Source: Candidatus Aminicenantes bacterium UBA1061 (lineage in GTDB: Bacteria > Acidobacteriota > Aminicenantia > Aminicenantales > Saccharicenantaceae). From it: a stretch of DNA of 64,000 nucleotides. The translations under genes and the position numbers were made by a program. The number at the start of each line of letters is the position of its first letter. Within the stretch, counting starts at the first letter, position 1. The notes beneath the pieces were generated by a model, which did no database searches, was not told where the DNA came from, and saw only the letters and a program-made list of their open reading frames with translations. Where the stretch lies: the NCBI GenBank assembly GCA_002316315.1, contig DCDG01000048.1, forward strand, positions 51,433-115,432. The letters run 5' to 3'. Shown here piece after piece: positions 26,994-35,354 of this stretch.

Positions 26994-27182
26994 CTTGCCT
27001 CCTGGTGCCAGTCCGATCTTCGGTCTGAAAAGATAGTCAGAACCAGCCTTCTTTTTTAATTATATGAATTTAGAATAATTTTTAAAATAAGATTCAATAA
27101 AAGCCGCGTTTTTATAAGTATCAAGCTTGTCATTACGGTCTTTGATATTGATTTAAGGGCTGAAATAACTTAAATTTAGCTG

Positions 27183-29552
27183 GTGAAGTATAAAAGTGTG
27201 AAACTTAAGATAACCGGCCTGATAATTATTTTGGCTTTAGCTTCTTCAGGCCCGGGAGTCAAGGGAGAGATTTATTATCCCTGGAAAAAGACTTTTATCG
27301 GTGCTCTGGATCCAAAGTCCTGGCCTGGACTGGTGGTCATCGCCAGCCCGGATTCGGCTTATGCTTTTAGCCCGACTGTCTTCCGGGGTGAAGCCAGGGC
27401 TGAATTTGAAGACTTTTTCTATCTGGTGTCTGAAGTTGGAAGTCATTCGCCTGATGGTTCCTATGCTTCGATGAAATTTGATCTTCATTTGCCCTTTAAG
27501 AAAGGGAAGGAAACCCCTGTATATTTGAAACCTGCTTTGCCTGAAAATGAAATGACCGTTGAATGGAGCCGGCAGGATGAAAACATGGTTGTAGGCAAAT
27601 ATCATTTTCCTCGTCTTGTAGATAAAGTTAACCTGATCTTTTATTTTCCCTGGGATTTTAGTGGAGCCTATGTCTACCAACCCGAGACAGCCTGTATCTT
27701 GGGGCAGGGTTCCGGGCAAGAGGGCAGTCATTATCTCTGCTGGTTGAGTCAGCCACCTCTGGAAGTCAGGACAGCTGGTGCCGAGTTGCATCTGGTTTTC
27801 GATGCCAAAAAAACGCCTGATCTTTTTTTTGTGGCTTCAGTCGGCCAGGAACCAGAATCTATTAATGAACGCATTTACCGCTTTCGAAATAAACAAACTA
27901 TAAGCAACTTGCTGGCGGAAGAAAAATCAGGCTATCAAAAAAAAAGAATCCAGGTAAAAGGCCTATATGAAAGTTGCACCGAAGCTATCACTAACAATCT
28001 TTTATGGATGACTCTTTATCAGAATGGTCATCACCGCTTTTATACACCGGCTGGACGGGGCTGGATCTTTCCAAGGCCCGATGGCCAGCCCGATGATTGG
28101 ACTATTTTTGAGTGGGATTCGTTTTTTAATTCTCTGGAGGTCTCCATCGAGAGTAATCACATTGCCTTTGATATTGTTAGATCTGTTTTAGAGACTCAAT
28201 ATGAAAATGGCAATATACCTAATTGGCGCAGCCGTTATGGTGGAACGCCCGACCGCTCTCAGCCTCCGGTTGGCAGCTATGTTGTTCTGAAATTGTTTCT
28301 TAAAACCGGCCAGATAGAATTCATAAAGCAAGCTTATCCTTACCTTGTCAAGTGGCATCGGTTCTGGACTTCAGTTTTACCTGGCGGTCGCATCCGACGT
28401 GATGGGAATGGCAATGGACTATTAGAATGGGGATGTGACCAGAATTTGACCCCCAGGAATGTTCCGTCCTGGGAAAAAGAGGCCAGTGGCAAACAAAAAG
28501 CCATGTGGGAATCGGGGCAGGATGATCTTCCTAACTGGGATGAAGCCACTTTTAATGAGATGACAGGTACTTTAGAAATGGATTGTGTTGATCTTAACAG
28601 CCTGTATGCTCTTGATTCTTACTGTCTGTCTCAACTGGCCAGCTTTCTTGGTCAGGAATCAGACCAAATCAGATTTATGAATGAATATGAAAAAACCAAA
28701 AGACTTATGAACAATCTTCTCTGGAACGAAAAAGAAGGCTTTTATTTTGACCGTCATTGGGACGGTCGTTTTTCTACCCGTTTAGCATCTTCTAATTTTT
28801 TCCCGCTAATAGCCAGAATCCCAGACCAGTCTCAAGCCTTGAAAATGCTAAAACACCTTCTTAATCCCGATGAATTCTGGGGAGACTATGTTATTGCAAC
28901 CATTTCGAGAAATGACCCGGCTTATAAAGACCAGCAATACTGGCGAGGAACGATCTGGCCTCCTACCAATTATCTGGTTTACGAGGGTTTAAAGACCTAT
29001 GGCTATGACCAGATAGCTGCCGATTTAGTACAGAAGAGTTCTGATCTCTTCTTGAGAATCTGGAAAAATTACACTCTTTGTCCGGAAAATTTTGATTCCA
29101 GAACGGGCGAGCCAGGAGGACAACGCTATCAGAGTTGGGGACCCCTCTTTGCTCTGATGGCTATTGAGGAATATTTAGACGTAACTCCCTGGGATGGCTT
29201 TAGATTCGGCCAGCTACAACCAAAGGGGAAAGGCTTCTTGCGAAGGATGGACATCCTGGGAAGAAATTATGAGGTCGAAATTTCGCCGGACAGAATAAGA
29301 CTAATCGAAGAAAAAAAAGAACTAATTAAAACCGACGGGCCGGCCGTTTTCCGCCATTTTCTTTATTCGGACCGGGAAATTTCCTTTGAGATAAAAAGCC
29401 TGAAAAAAAGAAAGATAAGTATCTCTCTAGGGCGGGAAAGGCAGGGCCGGTTGATACTTAACGGAAAAGAAGCAGGCAAGTTTACTGGCAACCGGATCAA
29501 GGTCCAGGTACCAGATGGTGAACACCACCTGGTAATAATTGTCTCTGATTAA
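27183..29552 (+). CDS. Secreted (alpha/alpha)6 glycoside hydrolase, GH63/trehalase-like
   Basis: 789-residue exported enzyme. A signal peptide (about 8-28, ending GVKG), a beta-rich N-terminal region to ~260, and an (alpha/alpha)6 barrel at ~265-670 with motifs shared by GH63 and mannosylglycerate-hydrolase-like enzymes: FEWDSFFNSLEV, DLNSLYALDSYCL, YWRGTIWPPTNYLVYEGL, and SWGPLFALMAI. The acidic residues in EWD and near PENFDSRTGEPGG are catalytic candidates. A small beta domain closes the protein. Substrate is probably an alpha-glucoside or alpha-mannoside. The GTG start at 27183 lacks a clear ribosome site; GTG at 27198 is possible. Confidence 0.82.
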   Translation: MKYKSVKLKITGLIIILALASSGPGVKGEIYYPWKKTFIGALDPKSWPGLVVIASPDSAYAFSPTVFRGEARAEFEDFFYLVSEVGSHSPDGSYASMKFDLHLPFKKGKETPVYLKPALPENEMTVEWSRQDENMVVGKYHFPRLVDKVNLIFYFPWDFSGAYVYQPETACILGQGSGQEGSHYLCWLSQPPLEVRTAGAELHLVFDAKKTPDLFFVASVGQEPESINERIYRFRNKQTISNLLAEEKSGYQKKRIQVKGLYESCTEAITNNLLWMTLYQNGHHRFYTPAGRGWIFPRPDGQPDDWTIFEWDSFFNSLEVSIESNHIAFDIVRSVLETQYENGNIPNWRSRYGGTPDRSQPPVGSYVVLKLFLKTGQIEFIKQAYPYLVKWHRFWTSVLPGGRIRRDGNGNGLLEWGCDQNLTPRNVPSWEKEASGKQKAMWESGQDDLPNWDEATFNEMTGTLEMDCVDLNSLYALDSYCLSQLASFLGQESDQIRFMNEYEKTKRLMNNLLWNEKEGFYFDRHWDGRFSTRLASSNFFPLIARIPDQSQALKMLKHLLNPDEFWGDYVIATISRNDPAYKDQQYWRGTIWPPTNYLVYEGLKTYGYDQIAADLVQKSSDLFLRIWKNYTLCPENFDSRTGEPGGQRYQSWGPLFALMAIEEYLDVTPWDGFRFGQLQPKGKGFLRRMDILGRNYEVEISPDRIRLIEEKKELIKTDGPAVFRHFLYSDREISFEIKSLKKRKISISLGRERQGRLILNGKEAGKFTGNRIKVQVPDGEHHLVIIVSD

Positions 29553-29584
29553 AAGCCCTGAAATAGAACGTTTGAACAATCAAA

Positions 29585-30226
29585 TCATTGTTTCAAGCAT
29601 AAAACTGGATAGCCGGCAGAAGATAATTGTTCGGCCAGTTGTACAGCTTCTTCCTGGCTACCTGTCCTTAGCCTGACCCGGTAGAACACCTGACCTGAAG
29701 CCGCCTGAAAAGTGGAGATAAAAATATCAGGGAATTCTGCTTTCAGATTTTGATAAAGAGCTCTAGCCCGCTCCGGATCCAGAAAAGAGCCAAGCTGGAT
29801 AATTATCTGATCTTTTTCTGCCGCTAAATCGGGATTTTTAAATCCGACTACTTCCAGCCTCACCCTGGCTGTTCCTGGCCCGACCAGTCCGAGCATTCTG
29901 GCTGCAGCGTAAGACAAATCGATAATCCTGTTTTTAACGAACGGGCCCCTGTCATTGACCCTAACCGTAACTGTCTGTGAGTTTTCCAGGTTGGTCACCT
30001 GCACGATTGTCCCGAAAGGAAGCGTTGGATGAGCTGCTGTTAAATCTTCCATATTAAAAATCTCGCGACTGGATGTCATCCGGCCATGAAAGCCGGGACC
30101 ATACCAGGAAGCCTCACCAACTTCGATATAGCCAGCTGGAGGAGAGGTGCGCGGTTTTTCTGTCCGGCAGGAATAAATTATTAGAGACAAGCTAATTATT
30201 AGAAAAAGCAAATATTTGTTTTCCAT
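29585..30226 (-). CDS. rlpA: RlpA-like septal lytic transglycosylase, lipoprotein with SPOR domain
   Basis: 213-residue predicted lipoprotein. Lipobox LIIYSC (Cys near 20); double-psi beta-barrel at ~38-125 with GEASWYGPGFHGRMTSS and VNDRGPFVKNRIIDLSYAAA, keeping the catalytic Glu and Asp of RlpA; then a C-terminal SPOR domain (~140-213) that binds denuded glycan at the division septum. It should cleave peptidoglycan lacking stem peptides. Convergent with the GH63-like gene and transcribed alone. Confidence 0.9.
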   Translation of the reverse strand: MENKYLLFLIISLSLIIYSCRTEKPRTSPPAGYIEVGEASWYGPGFHGRMTSSREIFNMEDLTAAHPTLPFGTIVQVTNLENSQTVTVRVNDRGPFVKNRIIDLSYAAARMLGLVGPGTARVRLEVVGFKNPDLAAEKDQIIIQLGSFLDPERARALYQNLKAEFPDIFISTFQAASGQVFYRVRLRTGSQEEAVQLAEQLSSAGYPVLCLKQ

Positions 30227-30340
30227 AATTATCTTTTTCCCGGAATGATTATAAAGTTCATTTTATTTGACATCAAGCTTGTTTTTTAGCAAGAAATAAT
30301 AAATAATCAATCTAATAGGCCCAATAACAGGAGTAAAAAA

Positions 30341-31096
30341 ATGAAAAAAAATGAGCCGCGAAAACTTGAATTGCCTGAATCGCCTTATCGTGATCTCGAG
30401 TTTCTTGAATCTTTAGAAGGCCGAACATTAAGAATTCTTAGCGAATACGTCTGGCCAATGGCCAGACTTCAAAAATATAAAGTGGAAAGCACCATTCTCT
30501 TTCTTGGCTCAGCCAAAGCTAATCCAGGGGGATCAGATACAGATAGCCCTCTTCATAAGTATTATTGGCAGTCAGAGGAACTAGCTTATCAGATTTCTAA
30601 ATGGGGCATGAGCTTGAAGCCGAGAGGAAGGAAATATGTCATTTGCACTGGAGGCGGGCCAGGAATAATGGAGGCCGCTAACCGGGGAGCGATGAGAGCC
30701 GGGGCAAAGAGTATTGGGATGAATATCTCGCTGCCACAACCGCAATTGCCTAATCCTTATATTACGCCCGAACTCAATTTTACCTTTCATTATTTTTTCA
30801 TGCGTAAATTCTGGTTGATGTATAAGGCAAAGGCAGTTATTGCTTTCCCTGGAGGTTTTGGTACTCTGGATGAATTTTTTGAGATCCTAACCCTTTTACA
30901 GACTGGAAAGGTATCAAGAAAAGAGGTGCTTTTAATCCTCTATGGAAAAGCTTACTGGGACAAAATAATAAATTTCAAGGCTCTGGTCGAGATGAAGGCC
31001 ATCGCACCGGAAGATGCTAAGCTCTTCACTGTTTTCTCATCGCCGGAAGAGACTCTTAAATATCTGAAGAAGAAACTGCCCGAAATAGGTGGCTAA
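30341..31096 (+). CDS. LOG family protein (nucleotide 5'-monophosphate phosphoribohydrolase-like)
   Basis: 251-residue soluble Rossmann-like protein. Hallmarks are CTGGGPGIMEAANRGAMRAGAKSIGMNI and PGGFGTLDEFFEILTLLQTGK, which contains the PGGxGTxxE active site. LOG proteins release free base from cytokinin or purine/pyrimidine monophosphates; older annotation as lysine decarboxylase is wrong for this family. The N-terminal ~55 residues extend beyond the short LOG core, as in the larger bacterial group. AGGAG about seven bases before the ATG supports the start. Confidence 0.85.
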   Translation: MKKNEPRKLELPESPYRDLEFLESLEGRTLRILSEYVWPMARLQKYKVESTILFLGSAKANPGGSDTDSPLHKYYWQSEELAYQISKWGMSLKPRGRKYVICTGGGPGIMEAANRGAMRAGAKSIGMNISLPQPQLPNPYITPELNFTFHYFFMRKFWLMYKAKAVIAFPGGFGTLDEFFEILTLLQTGKVSRKEVLLILYGKAYWDKIINFKALVEMKAIAPEDAKLFTVFSSPEETLKYLKKKLPEIGG

Positions 31097-31108
31097 GGCA
31101 GTAGATGT

Positions 31109-31504
31109 TCATGAAGACTTGACCACTTCTTTGGCCTTTTTTTTCGGTCCAGAAATTAACTGGAAGAGAAGCCAGCCAGTCAGAATACCGGCTGCATCAG
31201 CCAGCCAGTCTTTCCAGTCGCACTGCCGGCTGCGAACAAACAACTGGTGAATTTCGTCAGATAGGCCAATAAACAGGCCAGTCATAAGGCTTAGATAAAA
31301 AGCCAGGAAGGTCTGATGGGTAAGATAATGGTAAAAGGCAAAGGCCAGGAAAAGGCCGAGGACTGTAAACTCTATCCAATGAGCAGCCTTATCCCAGTAA
31401 ATAAAGCCGAGTTTTATTTTTAAAGATCTGGCCGAAAGAAAGAAGATTAAAGTACAATAAAGAGCGGCAGGGAGAAAATAAATCAATCTTCGCCATGAAC
31501 CCAT
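31109..31504 (-). CDS. VanZ-like membrane protein
   Basis: 131-residue protein with about four transmembrane helices. The VanZ pattern is evident: WDKAAHWIEFTVLGLFLA in the first half and GLSDEIHQLFVRSRQCDWKDWLADAAGILTGW in the second, with the conserved D-E-x-H and D-W-x-D. The family includes the teicoplanin-resistance accessory protein, but most chromosomal members have no assigned role. Convergent with the LOG gene. Confidence 0.85.
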   Translation of the reverse strand: MGSWRRLIYFLPAALYCTLIFFLSARSLKIKLGFIYWDKAAHWIEFTVLGLFLAFAFYHYLTHQTFLAFYLSLMTGLFIGLSDEIHQLFVRSRQCDWKDWLADAAGILTGWLLFQLISGPKKKAKEVVKSS

Positions 31505-31630
31505 TTGTATTTGTCTTTACCAGATATATGCGATATTTTAGCAGTCTTAATATTAAAAACAAGGCCAGATCAGCAATTTTCTCTTTATCTAATTTGAACT
31601 TTCTGATATATTTATAAAAACAGGTGTGAC

Positions 31631-32365
31631 GTGGAAACTGGCCAAAAATATTTTTCGGGCCTGGAATATCCAGGCAGATTCATCATCGGTGGGCAAATAA
31701 AAAACTCGGATAATATTTTCCTGGCGTATGGAATTACCGGACGCTCAGCTGCCAGTCAGGCGAGGCGAATGATAAAAAGAGAGGATGGCATCTGGGTTGA
31801 GCCAACCGACCCTCAACTGATAGTTCATGGTAATCCCGATTTGCTGATTTATCCGGCTATGTTGATCAGTTCACGTGGAATGGCGGTCTCTAATGGTAAG
31901 CAGACCCTGGATGTTCTCAGATCACTTGAATCAACAAGAGAACCAGTTTTAGCCCTGGCTCATGCTCTTAGAGACTGGAAATATGAACCGGATGAGCCCA
32001 TCTATACACCGAGAATCAGCTTGGTTTTTTCCGGAGGATTTAATTTTGGCCTGAGCCTGATTAAGAAAGGCGAATTTGGCCAGGTGATAAAAGAATATTT
32101 TGAGCTGCCGCTCGTCCCTGGCAAAGGCTGGCTGATCATGACTTATATGGGAATAAACATTGATCCTGTACCATCATTCTTTGGAGAGCCTGCTTATCTT
32201 GAAATCGATGAGAGCCGGGCCGATGAGCTGGCTAACAGTCTCTATGAATCGCTAAAGCCACCAGCTGGCAAGAAGGACTTAAGAGTCGCCGTGGCGGTCT
32301 TAATTGCCTCTGCTAGCAACCTGGAGATTCAGCAGATTAAAATTATTAACCGGGAGAGAGCTTGA
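31631..32365 (+). CDS. purO: Archaeal-type IMP cyclohydrolase (PurO family)
   Basis: 244-residue protein matching the archaeal IMP cyclohydrolase fold (PF07826): YFSGLEYPGRFIIGGQ at the start, LAYGITGRSAASQARR, IYPAMLISSRGMAVSNGKQT in the middle, and the C-terminal VAVAVLIASASNLEIQQIKI. It would close the ring of FAICAR to give IMP, the last step of purine synthesis. The GTG start at 31631 follows a weak site. The next gene overlaps by four bases and encodes the preceding step, strong contextual support. Bacteria usually carry both activities in the fused PurH. Confidence 0.82.
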   Translation: METGQKYFSGLEYPGRFIIGGQIKNSDNIFLAYGITGRSAASQARRMIKREDGIWVEPTDPQLIVHGNPDLLIYPAMLISSRGMAVSNGKQTLDVLRSLESTREPVLALAHALRDWKYEPDEPIYTPRISLVFSGGFNFGLSLIKKGEFGQVIKEYFELPLVPGKGWLIMTYMGINIDPVPSFFGEPAYLEIDESRADELANSLYESLKPPAGKKDLRVAVAVLIASASNLEIQQIKIINRERA

Positions 32366-33450
32366 ATATGGAACAAAAGAAAGAAAGAACCGCACGAAGT
32401 CAGTACCAGACAAAAGTAAGCGAAGAATTCCCTGAAACTTTGACCTTTGGCGACAGCCAATTTATCAAAAAATTATCAATGCGTTATGGAGAAAATCCTG
32501 GTTACCCGGCTGCTTTTTATCAGGAAGAAGGAGCTAAAGGCCCTAATATGGCGTCAATGGAGGTAATTCAGGAGGGAACCAAGGGTCTCAGTTATATTAA
32601 TGTGGCTGACATGGATCTTGGCCAGAGATTGGCGAAAAAGCTGGACAGTATTTTCCCTGGAAAATCGATAGCCGTTATTATCAAACACGAGATGCCCAGC
32701 GGTGTGGCTCTGGGTGAGAGCAGTCTGGAAGCCTTCCAAAAGGCCTGGCAGGTAGATAGTCTCTCTAATTTTGGCAGCGTTGATGTTTTTAATAATATGG
32801 TTGGCCAGGAGCTGGCCAGCTTATTGGTGGAGAGTGCCAGGAATATCGAGGTCGTCTATGCGCCGTCTTATGCTCCTGAAGCTTTAAATATTCTGAGTGG
32901 CAGGAAAGTTCTGAGGGTCGTCCGCATGGGAGCTCCCCTCAATGAACCAGCTATAGATAATGGCCTGGAGTTTAAGCGAGTGGCAGGAGGGTTGCTCATT
33001 CAGAAAAGGTTTGATTCAAGGATGGTTTCTCCTGATTTTATTGATGTTGTCTCAGTCAAAAAACCTACTCCCAGCCAGCTTAAAGCTGCTTTACTATGCT
33101 GGACAGTAGCCTGTTTTACCAGATCAAATGCCATAGTTATCGGGATGGAAGATAAGGTTCACGGGATTGGTTCAGGTCAGAGAAGCAGGATTGATGCGGC
33201 TGAAGATGCTATCCGGCTTTCAGCCCGTGGTTACGGATCCGAGGGTTGTATCATGGCATCAGATGCCTATATGCCTTTCCCCGATGTGGTGGAATTAGCG
33301 GCCAAAAGCGGCATAACCGGCATTATCTTTCCCCTTGGTTCTATTAGAGATCAGGAAGTTATCAGCCGGGCAGACGAGCTTGGTCTGGTCATGATGGTAA
33401 CCAGAAAGCCGGGTGAGCTAGACTGTGAAAGATGCTTTCTGCACCGTTAA
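32362..33450 (+). CDS. purV: Stand-alone AICAR formyltransferase (PurV; C-terminal half of PurH)
   Basis: 362-residue protein equivalent to the AICAR transformylase part of bacterial PurH, without the N-terminal cyclohydrolase domain. Recognisable: RYGENPGYPAAFYQ (usual RYGENPHQ), GLSYINVADMD, the catalytic Lys-His in IIKHEMPSG, CWTVACFTRSNAIVIG and GIGSGQRSRIDAAEDAI, then ASDAYMPFPDVVELAAKSGITGIIFPLGSIRD. It formylates AICAR with 10-formyl-THF. It begins at TTG 32362 within the purO stop (TTGA), with GGGAG just upstream; an ATG at 32368 is the alternative. Confidence 0.85.
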   Translation: MNMEQKKERTARSQYQTKVSEEFPETLTFGDSQFIKKLSMRYGENPGYPAAFYQEEGAKGPNMASMEVIQEGTKGLSYINVADMDLGQRLAKKLDSIFPGKSIAVIIKHEMPSGVALGESSLEAFQKAWQVDSLSNFGSVDVFNNMVGQELASLLVESARNIEVVYAPSYAPEALNILSGRKVLRVVRMGAPLNEPAIDNGLEFKRVAGGLLIQKRFDSRMVSPDFIDVVSVKKPTPSQLKAALLCWTVACFTRSNAIVIGMEDKVHGIGSGQRSRIDAAEDAIRLSARGYGSEGCIMASDAYMPFPDVVELAAKSGITGIIFPLGSIRDQEVISRADELGLVMMVTRKPGELDCERCFLHR

Positions 33451-33930
33451 TTGAAAGTTTCTGAGTTTTCTTATCTTATGGTTTCGAATCTAAATAAAGC
33501 AGGAAAGAGTCAAAAGTTTGTTTATGTGATTCAAAAACACCGGGCTTCTCGCCTTCATTACGACTTGAGGCTCGAATTAGACGGCGTCTTAAAGAGCTGG
33601 GCTATCCCTAAAGTACCGCCGTTCAGGGCCGGTGAGAAAAGACTGGCAATTGAAGTTGAAGATCATCCGCTTGGGTACGAAAAATTTGAAGGCGTCATTC
33701 CTGACGGAGAGTATGGAGCCGGGCAGGTGGAAATCTGGGATAGTGGTTTTTATCAACTCCTGGATAAAACTGATAATAAGCTGGAGATTTTGCTTTCTGG
33801 AGAAAAACTAAAAGGCATATACAGCCTGATCTGTATGAAAGAGAAAGATCAAAAAAGTAAACTTTTATGGCTCTTTTATAAAAATAAAGACCAGAAAAAA
33901 ATATCTAAACTCAAAAATGAGGTCAAATAG
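33451..33930 (+). CDS. LigD-type 3'-phosphoesterase domain protein, stand-alone
   Basis: 159-residue protein consisting only of the DNA ligase D 3'-phosphoesterase module. Catalytic residues of the family are present: QKHRASRLHYDLRLELDG (two His and Asp) and DHPLGYEKFEGVIPDGEYGAG. These enzymes trim 3'-terminal ribonucleotides and 3'-phosphates at DNA ends. Neither ligase nor polymerase domain is attached and no ku gene is nearby, so it works alone or with distant partners. The reading opens with TTG immediately after the purV stop; ATG at 33478 is an alternative start. Neither has a good ribosome site. Confidence 0.85.
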   Translation: MKVSEFSYLMVSNLNKAGKSQKFVYVIQKHRASRLHYDLRLELDGVLKSWAIPKVPPFRAGEKRLAIEVEDHPLGYEKFEGVIPDGEYGAGQVEIWDSGFYQLLDKTDNKLEILLSGEKLKGIYSLICMKEKDQKSKLLWLFYKNKDQKKISKLKNEVK

Positions 33931-33951
33931 CTGCTGATTAAGGTATTAAGG

Positions 33952-35352
33952 ATGTTAAATAATTTTTTACTTAAAAACTGGTTAATCTTCTGGCTATTAT
34001 GCCTCCTGGCTTATCCTCTGGCCGGTGAAAACAGCGGTTTTGACCGGCAGGAATTTGCCCGTCTGGCAAAAAAGATATCAGAATCTGCATTAAAAGAAGA
34101 AAAAGCCTATGAATTTTTACAGATTCTGGCCTTGCCTGGTGGTCGGCTGACTGGCAGTCCGGAGGCGGCCAGGGCTATTGCTCAGGCCAGTGATTTAATG
34201 ACCCAACTGGGTTTTGACCTGGTTAAACAGGAACCTGTTGAGGTCAATCGCTGGCAGCGTGGTCAAACCGAAACAGCACTGGTTAAGAGCAACAAAAAGG
34301 GACAGCACAAGCTAAATATCTGCGCCCTTGGCAATAGTATTGGCACACCTGCCGAGGGCCTTGAAGCTGAGGTCGTAGAGGTCCGTTCTTTTGAAGAGCT
34401 GGAGCAATTGAAACAGGCCATCAGCGGGAAAATTGTTTTTTTCAACGTACTTATGGATAGGACAGAACCAAGCCCGTTTGCCGCTTATGGTCGGACTGGT
34501 CCATATCGTACAAATGGGGCCTCAGCGGCTGCCAGCTACAGAGCCATTGCTGTTCTTGTCAGGTCACTGACGTTTCGCCTTGATAATTATCCCCACACCG
34601 GTTTGATGCTTTATGATGAAAAATCTCCCAGAATACCGGCTGCTGCTCTGGCTACCACTCAGGCTGACCAGCTCAGCCGGTGGCTAAAAGAAGATCCTCA
34701 TCTTAAACTCTATCTGAAGATGAACTGCGAACAGTTGCCATCCATTATATCAGCTAACGTCTTTGGCCAGTTAACCGGAGAAGAGATGCCGGAGGAAATT
34801 ATCCTTATTGCCGGTCATCTGGATAGCTGGGATTTAAGCCCTGGCGCCAATGACGATGCGGCTGGTTGCGCTGTGGTCATAGAAGCTTTACGTCTTATAA
34901 AAGAAGCAGGCCTGCATCCCAAAAGGACAATTAGAGCTGTCCTTTATATGGATGAAGAATTCGGTGGGACCGGAGGTCGGGTTTATGCCACCTCAGCCAG
35001 TAGAAAGTCTGAAAAACACCTGCTGGCTATTGAACAGGATAATGGTGGCGGAGCTCCCGTCGGGTTGGCCCTTAGAGGAGGAGATAAAATCATCAAAAAA
35101 GTAAGTTGTTTGAAAGAGATTTTGAGTCCCTTTGGTATTAATTGGATAAGGCCTGGGGGTGGGGGAGTGGACATCAGCCCGTTAATTCAACAGGGAGTAA
35201 TAGCTGGCAGTGTGGTTCCTGAAACGCAAAGATACTTTGATTTTCATCATTCAGCCCTCGATCAGGTATCAGCTGTTCATCCCCGTGAAATTGAACTTCA
35301 GGCCATAGTGCTGGCTATCGTCAGCTTTTATTTTTCTCAGGAAGGAATTTAA
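33952..35352 (+). CDS. Secreted M28 family zinc peptidase
   Basis: 466-residue exported aminopeptidase/carboxypeptidase Q-like enzyme. Signal peptide about 1-25 (ends near PLAGE). A PA-like insert at ~120-260 precedes the catalytic domain, whose zinc residues read GHLDSWDLSPGANDDAAG (H, bridging D), MDEEFGGTGG (catalytic Glu and ligand Glu), EQDNGGG (Asp), and FDFHHSALD (His). It should digest peptides outside the cytoplasm. It lies 21 bases after the phosphoesterase gene and two bases before the first GH57 gene, joining the purine and glucan genes in one long run. Confidence 0.9.
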   Translation: MLNNFLLKNWLIFWLLCLLAYPLAGENSGFDRQEFARLAKKISESALKEEKAYEFLQILALPGGRLTGSPEAARAIAQASDLMTQLGFDLVKQEPVEVNRWQRGQTETALVKSNKKGQHKLNICALGNSIGTPAEGLEAEVVEVRSFEELEQLKQAISGKIVFFNVLMDRTEPSPFAAYGRTGPYRTNGASAAASYRAIAVLVRSLTFRLDNYPHTGLMLYDEKSPRIPAAALATTQADQLSRWLKEDPHLKLYLKMNCEQLPSIISANVFGQLTGEEMPEEIILIAGHLDSWDLSPGANDDAAGCAVVIEALRLIKEAGLHPKRTIRAVLYMDEEFGGTGGRVYATSASRKSEKHLLAIEQDNGGGAPVGLALRGGDKIIKKVSCLKEILSPFGINWIRPGGGGVDISPLIQQGVIAGSVVPETQRYFDFHHSALDQVSAVHPREIELQAIVLAIVSFYFSQEGI

Positions 35353-35354
35353 AC

